Assembly (NCBI GenBank): GCA_007694125.1
Contig: RECH01000213.1
Coordinates: 1-54,048 of the forward strand
From: Leptolyngbya sp. DLM2.Bin15
Lineage (GTDB): Bacteria > Cyanobacteriota > Cyanobacteriia > RECH01
DNA length: 54,048 nucleotides
Reading direction: 5' to 3'
Positions within the stretch are counted from its first letter, which is position 1, and each line of letters begins with the position of its first letter. Below, piece by piece: positions 8,520 through 17,488 of the stretch. Below the pieces are notes generated by a model. The model worked only from the letters and a program-made list of their open reading frames with translations. It was not told the origin of the DNA and searched no databases. The translations under genes were made by a program, and so were the position numbers.

Positions 8520-10121
8520 ATGCCCCCATCTCCTCCCCTGCCCCACCAGCGCCTTGTCCATGAGATTGACCTGATGATTCGGGCCCGCTTCCCGATTCTC
8601 TACATCGTGTCGGTGGAGGAGGAGCCGGTGGAGGATGTGCTGCAGCGGGTGGCGGCGCTCACTGATCCGCCGCGCCATCTACTGCTGTGGGATGTGGTGC
8701 GGGGCTGGAGTGATGACGGCACGGCCAAGGGCTCGGTGATGGCGGCTCTGGCGCGCATTGCCCAGGTACCGCCCCAGGAAGCCGTGCTATTTGTGCTACG
8801 GGATCTGCATCCCACCCTGCAGCAGCCCAACAGCGAAAAACAGGCTCCGGTGATCCGCGAACTGAAAAACCTGACCCGCGACCTGAAGCGCAGCCGCAAG
8901 ACGCTGATCTTACTCAGCCATACCCTAGAAATTCCCCCTGGGTTAGCAGAAGATATTACGGTGATTGATTTTCCCTTGCCCGATGCAGCGGAGATCGATT
9001 ATCTGATTTCATCGCTGGTGGTGACTGATACGCTGCAGGTGACTGGGTTGGCTCGGGAACAGCTCGTCAAAGCCTGCCAGGGTCTGAGTCGAGAACGTAT
9101 TCGTCGAGTGTTGGCAAAGGCGATCGCTGCCAAACAGCAGGTGAATGAATCTGATATTTTGCATGTTTTGGAGGAGAAAAAACAGGCGATTCGCCAGACG
9201 GGAATTTTAGAATTCTTTACGCCGCAAAATTCCTTGAAAAGCGTGGGAGGCTTGGAAAACCTAAAGCTCTGGGTGCGAATGCGTCAGGATGCCTTCACGG
9301 AAGAGGCGCGGCGCTATGGCATCCCCAATCCTAAGGGTGTTTTACTGGTGGGTATCCAGGGTACTGGGAAATCTCTCTCCGCCAAGACTATTGCCAGTGA
9401 ATGGCGACTGCCGCTGCTGCGCTTGGATAGCGGCCGTCTCTTTGGCGGTATTGTGGGAGAGAGCGAAAGCCGGGTGCGGCAGATGATTCAGCTTGTGGAA
9501 GCGATCGCTCCCTGTGTGCTATGGATTGATGAAATCGACAAAGCCTTTGGCAATATTACCAGTGGTGCTGATGGCGATTCGGGTACCAGTCGGCGAGTCT
9601 TCGGCAGTTTAATTACCTGGATGCAGGAAAAAACCAGCCCAGTCTTCATCGTGGCGACGGCCAATAATGTGCAAATTTTGCCCGCCGAACTGCTGCGCAA
9701 GGGACGATTTGACGAAATCTTTTTCCTCAACTTACCTACGGAAGCAGAGCGTCAAGATATCTTCAAAGTACACCTGCAAAGACTGCGTCCCACCCGCCTG
9801 CGAGAGTTTGACCTAGCCCTCCTAGCTCGCCAAGCCAAGAATTTCAGCGGTGCGGAAATTGAACAGGTGATCATCGATGGCGTCCATCGGGGCTATAGCC
9901 AAGTGGTCAACGGTCAGCGTCGGGACTTCACCACCGAAGATATTATGCTGGCGATCGAGGAAACCGTACCCCTAGCCGCGATCGCCCGCGACCAAATCGA
10001 ACACCTGAAGCGCTGGGCAGCGGAAGCCGGAGCTAGGACGGCCTCGAAGGATGGCCAGCTCATGGCAGAACTGCGCCGCTATGCTACTCAACGAGGCATT
10101 GATGCCTCGGAGCGGGAGTGA
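8520..10121 (+). CDS. ycf46: Ycf46-like AAA+ ATPase
   Basis: A 533-residue AAA+ protein. The N-terminal 180 residues hold the Ycf46-specific region that starts with LIRARFPILYIVSVEEE-like sequence (here LMIRARFPILYIVSVEEE). The ATPase core has Walker A GIQGTGKS near 278-285, Walker B VLWIDEIDKAF near 335-345, and a second region of homology with GRFDEIFF. The lid region NFSGAEIEQVI is also typical. Ycf46 is conserved in cyanobacteria and red-lineage plastids; it has been linked to photosynthetic carbon uptake, but its client is not established. It begins 20 bases after the amidase gene, so the two may share a transcript. Confidence 0.88.
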   Translation: MPPSPPLPHQRLVHEIDLMIRARFPILYIVSVEEEPVEDVLQRVAALTDPPRHLLLWDVVRGWSDDGTAKGSVMAALARIAQVPPQEAVLFVLRDLHPTLQQPNSEKQAPVIRELKNLTRDLKRSRKTLILLSHTLEIPPGLAEDITVIDFPLPDAAEIDYLISSLVVTDTLQVTGLAREQLVKACQGLSRERIRRVLAKAIAAKQQVNESDILHVLEEKKQAIRQTGILEFFTPQNSLKSVGGLENLKLWVRMRQDAFTEEARRYGIPNPKGVLLVGIQGTGKSLSAKTIASEWRLPLLRLDSGRLFGGIVGESESRVRQMIQLVEAIAPCVLWIDEIDKAFGNITSGADGDSGTSRRVFGSLITWMQEKTSPVFIVATANNVQILPAELLRKGRFDEIFFLNLPTEAERQDIFKVHLQRLRPTRLREFDLALLARQAKNFSGAEIEQVIIDGVHRGYSQVVNGQRRDFTTEDIMLAIEETVPLAAIARDQIEHLKRWAAEAGARTASKDGQLMAELRRYATQRGIDASERE

Positions 10122-10376
10122 GGGATGGCGATCGCTCTCCCCATGAGAACGACGGCATATCTACCCGATGATCCTGATGCAGCATGATGGTCTGGATTCT
10201 TAGCTGAGAGCCTAGCGATTCACTGCGCCACTATCGCTTCACCAACAAGGGCGGATGTACCGTGCCGTTGGAGTCTGGTATGAACTGCAGCGATCGCTTC
10301 GAAACCTACACGATTCAGGGAAACCGGTTTATCCTAAAGTCTAGTTGCTGAATAGAGCCATAGCGGAGAAGATTGC

Positions 10377-12983
10377 ATGTTGCACAGCCAAGTTGAAGGA
10401 TGGTTGGACACCGAAACACCGAAACATAAGTCGTTTGAGTTGCCCGGCGCAAAACCCCACTACAATCCCGATCGCCCCGGTCAAGTCCAGCACATCCGCC
10501 TCGACCTCGATCTTGATATTCCCAACCAACGCTATCAGGGCACCTGCAGCATCCAAATCCAGCCCATTTGTGATGGAATTGAGCATCTCACCCTCGATGC
10601 GGTGGATCTACAAATCGACTCCGTGCAGGTGGGCCCCGTTGCTCAACCCTTTGACTATGATGGGGAATTCCTGAATATTCGCCTGTTGACGCCTACCCGC
10701 GCCGGACAGTCCTTCACAGTGGCGATCGCCTACCGGGTGGAGCATCCCCAGCGGGGCCTATACTTCATCGCGCCGGATGAACACTATCCCAATAAAGCCA
10801 CCCAGGTGTGGACCCAGGGCGAAGATGAAGACTCCCGCTATTGGTTCCCCTGTTTCGACTATCCGGGGCAGTTGGCCACGTCTGAGATTCGGGTGCGGGT
10901 GCCCAAGCCGCTGATGGCGATTTCCAACGGTGAACTGATTGATGCTCAGGAAGACGGTGAGTTCAAAATCTTCCACTGGAGCCAGCAGGAGGTGCACCCC
11001 ACCTATCTGATGACTCTGGCGGTGGGTGATTTTGCCGAACTCCGAGACGAGTGGAACGGCAAGCCGGTCACCTACTACGTAGAAAAGGGACGGGAAGCCG
11101 ACGCCCGACGCACCATGGGCAAGACGCCCCAAATGATTGAATTTTTTAGCCAAGCCTATGGCTATCCCTATGCTTACCCGAAATATGCTCAGGTCTGCGT
11201 TGAGGATTTTATCTTCGGCGGCATGGAAAATACCTCGACCACCTTACTCACCGATCGCTGCCTGATTGATGAACGGGCGGCCATTGATAACCGTGGATCA
11301 GAAAGCTTAGTTGCCCATGAGCTAGCCCATCAATGGTTTGGCGACTTGGTGGTAATTAAGCATTGGTCCCATGCCTGGGTGAAGGAGGGTATGGCGACCT
11401 ATTCTGAGGTGATGTGGACGGAGCGCGAGTATGGAGCCGATGAAGCGGCCTACTATCGCCTGAATGAAGCCCGCAGCTATCTGAGCGAAGACAGCTCTCG
11501 CTACCGTCGGCCGATGGTCACCCATATTTATCGAGAAGCGATCGAACTCTACGATCGCCATATCTATGAAAAAGGTGGCTGCGTCTATCACATGATTCGC
11601 ACGGCCTTGGGCGATGAGTTATTTACCCGCGCTATTCACACCTTTGTGAATGATAATGCCCACAAAACCGTAGAAACCATCGATCTACTGCGGGCTATTG
11701 ATAAATCAACGGGGCGCAACCTCCAGTTTTTGTTTGATCAATATGTATTTCGCGGCGGACATCCTGACTTTAAGGTGTCCTATAGTTGGGATAATGATAG
11801 CCAACTGGCAAAACTCACTGTCACCCAAGCCCAAGCCCAGAAAGGCGACACCCCCAGCACCAACGGACTCTTTGACCTGAAAGTTCCCATTGGCTTTGGC
11901 TACAGCGATCGCCCCTCAGATCCCACGGTGTTCACCCTTCGCCTCCATGAGCGGGAGCAAACCTTCTATCTACCGCTGCCCAAGAAGCCCCAGTTCATCA
12001 GCTTCGACCTGGGCAACCACACCCTGAAGACAGTCACCTTAGACTATCCGATGGCAGAACTGAAAGCCCAACTCAAGTCCGATCCCGATCCCCTCTCTCG
12101 GATGTTTGCTGCAGAAGCGATCGCCAAGAAGGGCGGTCTGGAAGGCGTGCGGGCGCTGGCCGAAGCACTGCAATCAGATCCGTTTTGGGGCGTGCGGGCT
12201 GAGGTGGCGGATCACCTGGCCAGCATCAAGCTCGATCAAGCCACCGATGCGCTGGTGACAGGACTTCAGGACTCCGAAGCCAGAGTGCGCCGCGCTGTGG
12301 TGTCGGCCCTTGGCAAAATCAAAAGCTTGGCCAGCTACCATGCCCTAAAGCCCGTGGTTGAGCAGGGAGATGCTAGCTACTACGTGGAGGCTGCGGCCAT
12401 GGGGGCGATCGCCCACGTCGCCACCAGCGACTTCAATGGCGAGTCGAAGCAAGACGAGGTGCTGGCTTTGCTCCGCTCGGTGTTGGAAACCCGCGCCGGC
12501 TGGAATGAAACCGTGCGCAGTGGGGCGATCGCCGGCCTGAGTAAGCTCAAAACCTCCGAAGCCGCCCTAAATCTGATTTTGCAGTACACCGCCCTCGGCG
12601 TTCCCCAAGCCCTGCGCCTCGCCGCCATCCGCGCCCTTGGCACCATTGCCAGCGGCCAGTCCGACACCAACCTCCAGCGCATCCTCGATCGCCTCGATGA
12701 ACTGGCTGGAGAATCCTTCTTCCTCACCCAGGTGTCGGTGGCCAGCGCCCTAGGCAGCATGGAAACCCCGAAAGCGATCGCCATTCTCCAATCCTTGGCC
12801 GATCAAACCCCCGATGGTCGAGTGCGCCGCCGGGCAGAGGAATTCATCCAAAAGGTGCGAGATGCGATCGGTAAGGATAAGGCGGTGAAGAAGCTACAGC
12901 AGGAGCTAGATCAACTGAAGAAAGATAATCAGGATCTGCGCAGTCGCCTGGAAGCACTGGAGGCTAAATCAAAGGAGTCCTAA
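10377..12983 (+). CDS. M1 family aminopeptidase with HEAT-repeat C-terminus
   Basis: An 868-residue zinc aminopeptidase. The exopeptidase motif GGMENTST comes first, then HELAHQWFGD with His314 starting the HExxH zinc site, and the third ligand in WVKEGMATYSE. Residues from about 575 to 835 are alpha-helical HEAT-type repeats (for example VRRAVVSALGKI and LRLAAIRALGTI), and the end is a charged coiled coil (KKLQQELDQLKKDNQDLRSRLEALEAK). M1 enzymes remove N-terminal residues from peptides; the HEAT region may recruit substrates or partners. The protein has no signal peptide, so it is probably cytoplasmic. Confidence 0.93.
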   Translation: MLHSQVEGWLDTETPKHKSFELPGAKPHYNPDRPGQVQHIRLDLDLDIPNQRYQGTCSIQIQPICDGIEHLTLDAVDLQIDSVQVGPVAQPFDYDGEFLNIRLLTPTRAGQSFTVAIAYRVEHPQRGLYFIAPDEHYPNKATQVWTQGEDEDSRYWFPCFDYPGQLATSEIRVRVPKPLMAISNGELIDAQEDGEFKIFHWSQQEVHPTYLMTLAVGDFAELRDEWNGKPVTYYVEKGREADARRTMGKTPQMIEFFSQAYGYPYAYPKYAQVCVEDFIFGGMENTSTTLLTDRCLIDERAAIDNRGSESLVAHELAHQWFGDLVVIKHWSHAWVKEGMATYSEVMWTEREYGADEAAYYRLNEARSYLSEDSSRYRRPMVTHIYREAIELYDRHIYEKGGCVYHMIRTALGDELFTRAIHTFVNDNAHKTVETIDLLRAIDKSTGRNLQFLFDQYVFRGGHPDFKVSYSWDNDSQLAKLTVTQAQAQKGDTPSTNGLFDLKVPIGFGYSDRPSDPTVFTLRLHEREQTFYLPLPKKPQFISFDLGNHTLKTVTLDYPMAELKAQLKSDPDPLSRMFAAEAIAKKGGLEGVRALAEALQSDPFWGVRAEVADHLASIKLDQATDALVTGLQDSEARVRRAVVSALGKIKSLASYHALKPVVEQGDASYYVEAAAMGAIAHVATSDFNGESKQDEVLALLRSVLETRAGWNETVRSGAIAGLSKLKTSEAALNLILQYTALGVPQALRLAAIRALGTIASGQSDTNLQRILDRLDELAGESFFLTQVSVASALGSMETPKAIAILQSLADQTPDGRVRRRAEEFIQKVRDAIGKDKAVKKLQQELDQLKKDNQDLRSRLEALEAKSKES

Positions 12984-12998
12984 GCGTTGATTGAGGGA

Positions 12999-13039
12999 AG
13001 CGATCGCCCTGATGAACCCTTAACAGGGGGGCGATCGCT
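12999..13039 (+). terminator. HIP1-based terminator hairpin
   Basis: AGCGATCGCCC at 12999-13009 pairs perfectly with GGGCGATCGCT at 13029-13039, an 11-bp stem in which each arm is a HIP1 octamer with flanking bases. It sits 16 bases past the aminopeptidase stop and ends in CTTCT, a weak U-rich tail. It also lies just beyond the convergent HNH gene, so it may serve both strands. Confidence 0.6.
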
Positions 13040-13046
13040 TCTAGGA

Positions 13047-13472
13047 TTAAAGTTCAACAGGAGGATGCCACCCGGCAGAGATCCAGGCTTGCCGCACAGC
13101 CACAGCATAAGGGTTATTGAGCCGCAACGCGATGACAGTAGCTCGTCCGATTGCCGTTAACCCAGCCACATAAATTCCCTGATTTGTCCAGATAAAATGA
13201 TCACGCCAACGGTCATGGCGAGGATTGAATAGACTTACCGTATCGTTGGTCACCGGATCTTGAGCCTGGGTTTGGACGCCCTTGTAGGAATTGCATAGGC
13301 GACAGGCTAGCCAAAGATTGTCTTCCTGATCCGAGCCGCCAGCTGCCTTGGGAAGAATATGCTCGATTTCCAAAACGCCCAAAACATATTTTTGCAGGCT
13401 TCGGCAGTAGCCGCACCGATCGCCTGCTTGCTGCCGCACCCGCTGGCGCATCGATTCAGGAATGGGATTCAC
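13047..13472 (-). CDS. HNH endonuclease
   Basis: A 141-residue protein with a clear HNH domain: CGYCRS near residues 20-25, then LEIEHILPKAAGGSDQEDN and a second zinc pair in LACRLCNSYKG. The fold binds one catalytic metal and cuts DNA. The start is GTG at 13472, which overlaps the stop of the upstream gene in the sequence GTGA; a later ATG at 13451 is possible. Such free-standing HNH genes behind a small RHH-like gene occur widely in cyanobacteria. Whether the pair is a toxin-antitoxin unit or a mobile remnant is not known. Confidence 0.88.
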   Translation of the reverse strand: MNPIPESMRQRVRQQAGDRCGYCRSLQKYVLGVLEIEHILPKAAGGSDQEDNLWLACRLCNSYKGVQTQAQDPVTNDTVSLFNPRHDRWRDHFIWTNQGIYVAGLTAIGRATVIALRLNNPYAVAVRQAWISAGWHPPVEL

Positions 13473-13858
13473 GAATCTAACGGTTCCCTTAGCCCTCGTT
13501 TAACCGCCTCACTCAGAGCCGTTGCTTTTCGCAGCAATCCTTCCTGATAGACCTGCATCAGAGCCGTTAATTCGTCACGCTTCTGGGAATCCAAGAGTCC
13601 GGCTTGCTGTTGATCAAGCAGTTCGCTCAATCGTGCATCCTGGGACGGCTCAAGTTGCAGATTAGCGAAAGCAATAACCTGTTCATCCGTAAGCTCTGCC
13701 ATGGGTTCCAGCGCTGCACCCGCATCACTCACCAAGGGAATAGCGCTGTCAATTGTGTTGGCTAAGACCGTGAGGACATCCTGATTGGCAAGCCTCGCAA
13801 AGCGTTCAGCCCGACGATACGCCTCATCTGACAAGGTAATAGTAACTTGGGTAGACAT
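13469..13858 (-). CDS. Small antitoxin-like protein upstream of the HNH nuclease
   Basis: A 129-residue protein. The N-terminus (VTITLSDEAYRRAERFARLANQDVLTVLANTI) has the beta strand and two helices of a ribbon-helix-helix DNA-binding region. The rest is helical and charged (DEQVIAFANLQL, LSELLDQQQAGLL, LTALMQVYQEGLLRKATALSEAVKRG). It has a GAGGTGG ribosome-binding site before its ATG and overlaps the HNH gene by four bases. The order of a small RHH-type gene before a nuclease suggests an antitoxin or repressor role, which is inference only. Confidence 0.75.
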   Translation of the reverse strand: MSTQVTITLSDEAYRRAERFARLANQDVLTVLANTIDSAIPLVSDAGAALEPMAELTDEQVIAFANLQLEPSQDARLSELLDQQQAGLLDSQKRDELTALMQVYQEGLLRKATALSEAVKRGLREPLDS

Positions 13859-14176
13859 GTTGCCACCTCAAAACTGGCTGGTCACCATACGCAATGGGGG
13901 AGCTATCAAAGCTTTCCCAACTCAAGCGATACATTCTAATTGCCCTCGCGACGGGAGCCAGGCAGGTATCCGTACCGTTTAGAAACAGTACACCTATCAT
14001 ATTGCCCCTCAATCCGACTATGCAATCTTAGCAGACTCCATCCCTAGGGTCTTCACGGATACATGGCCTGCCCATATTGGAGCAATGCCCTTGGGTTCTT
14101 CTCAAGTCGCTATTTGTAAACTTTTGTAAGGCAATCTATCATAATCAGAGGGGGCGATCGCTCCCTGATTAACGCG
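13859..14176. other. Spacer between the RHH gene and cryptochrome gene
   Basis: This is the divergent promoter region for the RHH/HNH pair (minus) and the photolyase-family gene (plus). I see no gene and no strong hairpin. TTGTAAACTTTTGTAAG near 14114-14130 holds a short direct repeat of TTGTAA. Confidence 0.3.
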
Positions 14177-15664
14177 TTGGAAACACCTGCCTTGACAGCT
14201 CCCATTCTCATCTGGTATCGCAACGATCTGCGCCTGCACGATCATGAACCGCTGCACCGGGCCCTGGGGGAGCGATCGCCCGTTGTGCCGGTGTACTGCT
14301 TTGATCCACGACAGTTTGGGCAAACCTCCTTTGGCTTTCCTAAAACAGGGGCATTTCGGGCACAGTTTTTGCTAGAGAGCGTGGCGGATTTGCGGCGGCA
14401 GTGGCAGGCTCTTGGCAGTGATCTCATCGTGCGCAGCGGGAAACCGGAGGATGTACTGCCCGCGCTGGCCCAGCAGGTGGGGGCGATCGCTCTTTACTAT
14501 CACCAAGAAGCAACGTCGGAAGAACGGCAGGTTGAGCAGCAGGTATCCACAGGACTGACGTCTTTGGGGATTGAGTGCCGATCCTTCTGGGGAGCAACGC
14601 TCTATCATCCCGATGATCTCCCCTTTGAGTTGGCTCAGACGCCGGAGATTTTTACTCAGTTTCGCAAACAGGTAGAAAAATCCTCTTGCATTAATCCATC
14701 TTATCCAGCGCCGACTCGCCTGCCAGATCTACCGGCAAACCTGGATGCGGGCGTTCTGCCCACGCTTCACGATTGGGGACTAGACATCCCGGTCACGGAT
14801 GAGCGGCAGGTGTTGGCGTTTGTAGGGGGAGAGACGGCCGGGGGCGATCGCCTTCAGCACTATATCTGGAACCAGGACTGTTTGCGTCGCTATAAACAAA
14901 CGCGGAATGGAATGCTAGGGGCAGATTATTCCTCGAAGTTTTCGCCCTGGCTAGCGCTCGGTTGCCTATCGCCTCGCTTCATCGCAGCAGAGGTGCAGCG
15001 CTATGAGGTGGAGCGAGTGCGCAATGACTCGACCTATTGGCTGATGTTTGAACTGCTGTGGCGGGATTATTTTCGGTTTATCTGTGTCAAACATGGCGAT
15101 CGCGTGTTTTATCCGTCCGGACTGCGGCGGTTGCCCATAGATTGGAAACAGGATTGGCAACGGTTTGACCTCTGGTGTCAGGGTAAAACTGGTTTTCCCT
15201 TGGTGGATGCCAATATGCGAGAGCTAGCGGCGACTGGATTTATGTCCAATCGCGGTCGGCAGAATGTGGCTAGTTTTCTCACCAAAAATCTTGGCATCGA
15301 CTGGCGTATGGGGGCAGAGTGGTTTGAGTCGCTGTTGATTGACTACGATGTCTGTAGTAACTGGGGCAACTGGAACTACACGGCTGGCGTGGGTAATGAT
15401 GCTCGCGGATTTCGTTATTTCAATATTGCTAAACAGTCCAAGGATTATGATGCCGACGGACAGTATGTGAAGCATTGGTTGCCAGAATTAGCCCAGGTGC
15501 CTGCCGGTAAAGTCCATGAACCTTGGAAACTCAGCGCGGAGGAACAGCGGCGATCGCACCTGCAGATCGGGGTAGACTATCCGCGTCCCATCGTAGATTT
15601 GTTCAAATCCGTCCAGGCAAACGAGGCAATTTACAACGCTGCCCTGGCCCGAGTTGGGCTTTAG
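14177..15664 (+). CDS. DASH-type cryptochrome / photolyase
   Basis: A 495-residue flavoprotein of the photolyase-cryptochrome family. The N-terminal Rossmann domain begins LIWYRNDLRLHDHEPL. The FAD-binding C-terminal half has DSTYWLMFELLWRDYFRF, which is typical of the DASH group, then SNRGRQNVASFLTKNLGIDW and DYDVCSNWGNWNY. DASH proteins bind FAD and a folate antenna and repair pyrimidine dimers mainly in single-stranded DNA; some also signal. The start is unsure: TTG at 14177 is used here, with another in-frame TTG at 14192; no ATG is close. Confidence 0.92.
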   Translation: METPALTAPILIWYRNDLRLHDHEPLHRALGERSPVVPVYCFDPRQFGQTSFGFPKTGAFRAQFLLESVADLRRQWQALGSDLIVRSGKPEDVLPALAQQVGAIALYYHQEATSEERQVEQQVSTGLTSLGIECRSFWGATLYHPDDLPFELAQTPEIFTQFRKQVEKSSCINPSYPAPTRLPDLPANLDAGVLPTLHDWGLDIPVTDERQVLAFVGGETAGGDRLQHYIWNQDCLRRYKQTRNGMLGADYSSKFSPWLALGCLSPRFIAAEVQRYEVERVRNDSTYWLMFELLWRDYFRFICVKHGDRVFYPSGLRRLPIDWKQDWQRFDLWCQGKTGFPLVDANMRELAATGFMSNRGRQNVASFLTKNLGIDWRMGAEWFESLLIDYDVCSNWGNWNYTAGVGNDARGFRYFNIAKQSKDYDADGQYVKHWLPELAQVPAGKVHEPWKLSAEEQRRSHLQIGVDYPRPIVDLFKSVQANEAIYNAALARVGL

Positions 15665-15760
15665 GATGAGATGCGTCGTCCATCGCTGGGGAATGTTACC
15701 CAATCTGAATGTTCAGCATCATGGCCTGCAACTTGGGCATTAAACTAGTAGCGATGACCG

Positions 15761-17401
15761 ATGCGATCGCGGAGTCAGAACGATTTGAGTACTCTAACAT
15801 CATGGCGCATGAGTCCCGGTTGGCTAAAGCTAGCTTTGGTGGCTCTCCTTCTGCTAGGGATCCTGTTTCGATTTGTCAGTCTTGATGGCAAAATCTACTG
15901 GCACGATGAGGCCTACACGTCTCTACGGGCAGCGGGCTATCTTGGCAGTGAGGTTGATGAGGCGCTGTTTCAAAATCAGATCGTTGCAGCCCCTAGTCTG
16001 CAACAGTTTCAAACCATTAAGCCCGGTAGTACGGTCGCCGATACGGTGCGATCGCTGGCCGTGGACGTCCCCCAACATCCGCCGCTCTATTTTGTGATGG
16101 CGCGATTTTGGATGCAGTGGTTTGGTGGATCGGTTGCTGCCAGCCGCTCCCTTGCTGCTGTGATCAGCCTATTGTCGTTGCCGGCCATGTATGTTCTGGG
16201 GGCAGAGCTGTTTCAATCACGACTGGCGGGGGCGATCGCTGCGGTGCTGCTGGCCCTGTCGCCCTTTGATATTTTGTTTGCTGAAACCAGCCGTCAGTAT
16301 AGCTTACAAACCTTTTTGATTATTCTCAGCAGTTGGCTACTGCTGCGGGCAGCTCGTCAGCGCTATCGATGGCTATGGGGATTGTATGCCCTCACCGTTG
16401 CCGCTGGGCTCTATACCCAGCCCTTGATTGTCCTCACCTGGATCGCCCATGGGCTCTATCTATTGGGGCGCTGTGCCGCCGAGCCAGCTAGGGGCACCTT
16501 TGCCCGGCTGAAGCATGGCAGTCGCTGGCAACCTCTCTGGGGCTATGGGGTGGCAATGGCGATCGCTGCCCTCCTCTTTGCACCGTGGCTCTGGGTGTTT
16601 GTCACCAATGTGGGTCAGGTGGTTGCCACCTCAAGCTGGACAAGCAGCACCATGGGCCTAGACCGTCTGGCAAAGTTCTGGCTGCTCAGCTTTACCAGTC
16701 TGTTTATTGACCTAGATTTTGGGTTTGACAACCCCATGACCTTTCTGCTGCGGCTGCCATTTTTGGTACTGATTCTGGGAGGATGCTACAGGGTCTGTCG
16801 CCGTACATCGCTACCGGTGTGGTTGTTTATTCTCACCATGGGCGTGGTTCCATTTATCTTAATCGCCCTGCCCGATCTGATTCTGGGCGGTCAGCGATCG
16901 GCCATCACCCGCTACCTCAATCCTTGCTTTCCAGCCATACAGCTTGTGGTTGCCTACTGGCTCACCCAAGATTTTGTGCTCAGTAAAGCCCAGGGGCGAC
17001 GCTGGGTTTTACCCGTCCTGCTTACGGCCAGTATTGTATCCAACACCATGAGCAGCATGGCAACCAGTTGGTGGAGCAAGGATCTAAGTTACCCGAATGA
17101 CAAAATTATCAGCCATCTCAACCAAGCCCAGCCTACCGTCTTGATTAGCGATGTGGGGGATACCTTCACCAATCGGGGCGATCTCCTAGGCCTGAGCCAT
17201 GATCTGGAAAATGGGGTCTTTCTGCTGCTGCTCACCCAACCGCCTGATCTATCGGCGATCGATCTAGCCACCGAGGAGCGATCGCTCTTTGTGTTTCGGC
17301 CATCGGCGGACTTAGCTAATCTCCTGGAAAGCCAAGGCACCCTCAGCCCCATGGCAGACTCCGGCGGCAACCTATGGGCATTTGAACCTCAGGATTCCTA
17401 A
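15761..17401 (+). CDS. Glycosyltransferase family 39-type membrane protein
   Basis: A 546-residue integral membrane protein with about ten hydrophobic segments. After the first one comes WHDEAYTSLRA, which holds the catalytic acidic residues on the outer side typical of family 39 transferases that use polyprenyl-phosphate sugars. The later segment RSLAAVISLLSLPAMYVLGAEL matches the second conserved loop-helix. These enzymes transfer sugars to lipids or proteins outside the cytoplasmic membrane. The ATG at 15761 is used; an internal ATG at 15809 would remove a polar 16-residue head. The acceptor is unknown. Confidence 0.85.
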   Translation: MRSRSQNDLSTLTSWRMSPGWLKLALVALLLLGILFRFVSLDGKIYWHDEAYTSLRAAGYLGSEVDEALFQNQIVAAPSLQQFQTIKPGSTVADTVRSLAVDVPQHPPLYFVMARFWMQWFGGSVAASRSLAAVISLLSLPAMYVLGAELFQSRLAGAIAAVLLALSPFDILFAETSRQYSLQTFLIILSSWLLLRAARQRYRWLWGLYALTVAAGLYTQPLIVLTWIAHGLYLLGRCAAEPARGTFARLKHGSRWQPLWGYGVAMAIAALLFAPWLWVFVTNVGQVVATSSWTSSTMGLDRLAKFWLLSFTSLFIDLDFGFDNPMTFLLRLPFLVLILGGCYRVCRRTSLPVWLFILTMGVVPFILIALPDLILGGQRSAITRYLNPCFPAIQLVVAYWLTQDFVLSKAQGRRWVLPVLLTASIVSNTMSSMATSWWSKDLSYPNDKIISHLNQAQPTVLISDVGDTFTNRGDLLGLSHDLENGVFLLLLTQPPDLSAIDLATEERSLFVFRPSADLANLLESQGTLSPMADSGGNLWAFEPQDS

Positions 17402-17488
17402 GCGATCGCCCCGATTAGAGGATGAAACCCTTGGATAAACCAGGCATCATAGGTTTAGATCCCTTCCCCCTTTTGATTAGCGACCTGT

